A stretch of 6,603 nucleotides of DNA from Desulfobacterales bacterium (GTDB lineage Bacteria; Desulfobacterota; Desulfobacteria; Desulfobacterales; Desulfobacteraceae). The stretch lies in assembly GCA_022361315.1 (NCBI GenBank), contig JAKSBB010000729.1, positions 1-6,603 of the forward strand. The letters are read 5' to 3'. The notes below the pieces were generated by a model. That model had not been told where the DNA came from, did no database searches, and saw only the letters and a program-made list of their open reading frames with translations. The translations under genes and the position numbers were made by a program. Positions 6,185-6,603 of this stretch are shown here, piece after piece. How positions within the stretch are numbered: the stretch's first letter is position 1; the number at the start of each line of letters is the position of its first letter.

Positions 6185-6250
6185 CGGGAATAAAAATTCA
6201 GCAGGTTTTCCGGGAAATACCCGATAACCTGCTGAAATTATTTATTCCGT
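6185..6250. terminator. Bidirectional intrinsic terminator between convergent genes
   Basis: TTCAGCAGGTT (6197-6207) pairs perfectly with AACCTGCTGAA (6226-6236). Inside it, CGGG (6211-6214) can pair with CCCG (6220-6223) around AAATA. The flanks are A+T-rich: TAAAAA on the left gives a five-T tract for minus-strand transcripts, and ATTATTTATT on the right serves plus-strand transcripts. The flanks are themselves near-complementary (CGGGAATAAA against TTTATTCCG), which extends the palindrome. It ends the five-gene operon and the opposing acetyltransferase gene, and overlaps the latter's stop codon. Confidence 0.85.
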
Positions 6251-6603
6251 AAAGCCTCTTTCGGACATGTGTTCGCTTTTCACGAACCTTGCCATACCTG
6301 TTTTCATTCTTCTGAACCCGTATTTCTGATAAAAGCCTTCTTTTCCCGGGGAGGCATAAAGAATGATATTGCAGGTTTCAAGGGCGGATAGGATGTGGGT
6401 AATAATCAGCCGGCCCACGCCTTTTCCCTGAAATTCAGGGGAGACCGCGCAGTCATACACTGCGGCCTGGTATGCGCCGTCAGAAAGAGCCCGCCCGATC
6501 CCGATCAATTCATCACCGTGGTAAATAAATATGGTGACATAGCTGGCTTCAAAGGCCTGCTTCAGAACATCCGGGGCGTAAACCGCCATGCCGGCTTTTT
6601 TCA
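6242..6603 (-). CDS. GNAT-family N-acetyltransferase (N-terminus beyond window edge)
   Basis: The frame is open from the right edge to the TAA at 6242-6244. An ATG at 6587-6589 would give 115 residues, but the frame stays open upstream to the edge (reading KKAG before the Met). No ribosome binding site precedes that ATG, and the first GNAT strand and helix would be incomplete. The true start therefore probably lies about 20-30 codons outside. Numbered from that Met, IFIYHGDELIGIGRALSDG (20-38) is the strand pair beta2-beta3. AVYDCAVSPEFQGKGVGRLI (43-62) contains the Q-x-x-G-x-G acetyl-CoA pyrophosphate loop (QGKGVG) after strand beta4. ILYASPGKEGFYQKYGFRRM (76-95) is the closing beta5-alpha4 region with the usual FY-x-K-x-GF motif. 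Such enzymes transfer acetyl from acetyl-CoA to an amine; the substrate cannot be predicted. It is convergent with the envelope operon and functionally unrelated as far as can be seen. Confidence 0.85.
   Translation of the reverse strand, partial: KKAGMAVYAPDVLKQAFEASYVTIFIYHGDELIGIGRALSDGAYQAAVYDCAVSPEFQGKGVGRLIITHILSALETCNIILYASPGKEGFYQKYGFRRMKTGMARFVKSEHMSERGFTE

Noticed and set aside
6587..6589. ATG as true start of the acetyltransferase
   Set aside because: The frame stays open to the window edge, no ribosome binding site precedes the ATG, and the GNAT fold would lack its first elements.
1..6603. CRISPR array, tRNA or rRNA gene, or complete insertion sequence
   Set aside because: No regularly spaced repeats, cloverleaf or rRNA sequence, transposase frame or paired terminal inverted repeats were seen on either strand.

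Overview
The window looks like a piece of chromosome from a Gram-negative bacterium. It has intermediate G+C, ATG starts with GGAG-type ribosome binding sites, and several outer-membrane-type lipoproteins. The protein flavour (NhaC-type antiporter, COG3014/YcfL/LpoB-like lipoproteins, a FlgT/CsgG-like protein) would fit a sulfate-reducing deltaproteobacterium of the Desulfobacteraceae type. That taxonomic guess rests on remembered family resemblance only and is not proven by the sequence.

Layout. (1) Positions 1-418 hold the 3' end of an NhaC-family Na+/H+ antiporter gene whose start lies outside the window. (2) Positions 419-937 are a 519-base non-coding stretch. It begins with a G+C-rich, hairpin-rich part (about 447-620) and then becomes A+T-rich. 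It carries a good sigma70-like promoter (641-668) and, just before the next gene, an inverted repeat interleaved with a direct repeat (866-900). (3) Positions 938-6174 are a tight, same-strand run of five genes, with gaps of 13, 1, 27 and 15 bases. They encode a COG3014-like TPR lipoprotein, a YcfL-like (DUF1425) small lipoprotein, an LpoB-like lipoprotein, a 468-residue secreted protein of unrecognised function, and a secreted FlgT/CsgG-like protein. (4) Positions 6185-6250 form a strong bidirectional terminator. (5) Positions 6242-6603, on the minus strand, encode most of a GNAT acetyltransferase that runs off the right edge.

How the genes work together. All five operon products carry export signals and three carry lipoboxes, so together they describe an envelope assembly. 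In enterobacteria ycfL sits next to lpoB, and LpoB activates the peptidoglycan synthase PBP1B from the outer membrane. LpoB and the middle domain of the FlgT/CsgG-like protein belong to related TolB/CsgG-type folds, so the operon seems to hold two related periplasmic modules plus a TPR lipoprotein that could scaffold them. No PBP, curli or flagellar gene is present here. The natural reading is a dedicated outer-membrane/periplasmic complex, possibly linked to cell-wall synthesis or to a ring- or export-like structure. This is inference. The most interesting object in the window is this five-gene operon, especially its unassigned fourth gene.
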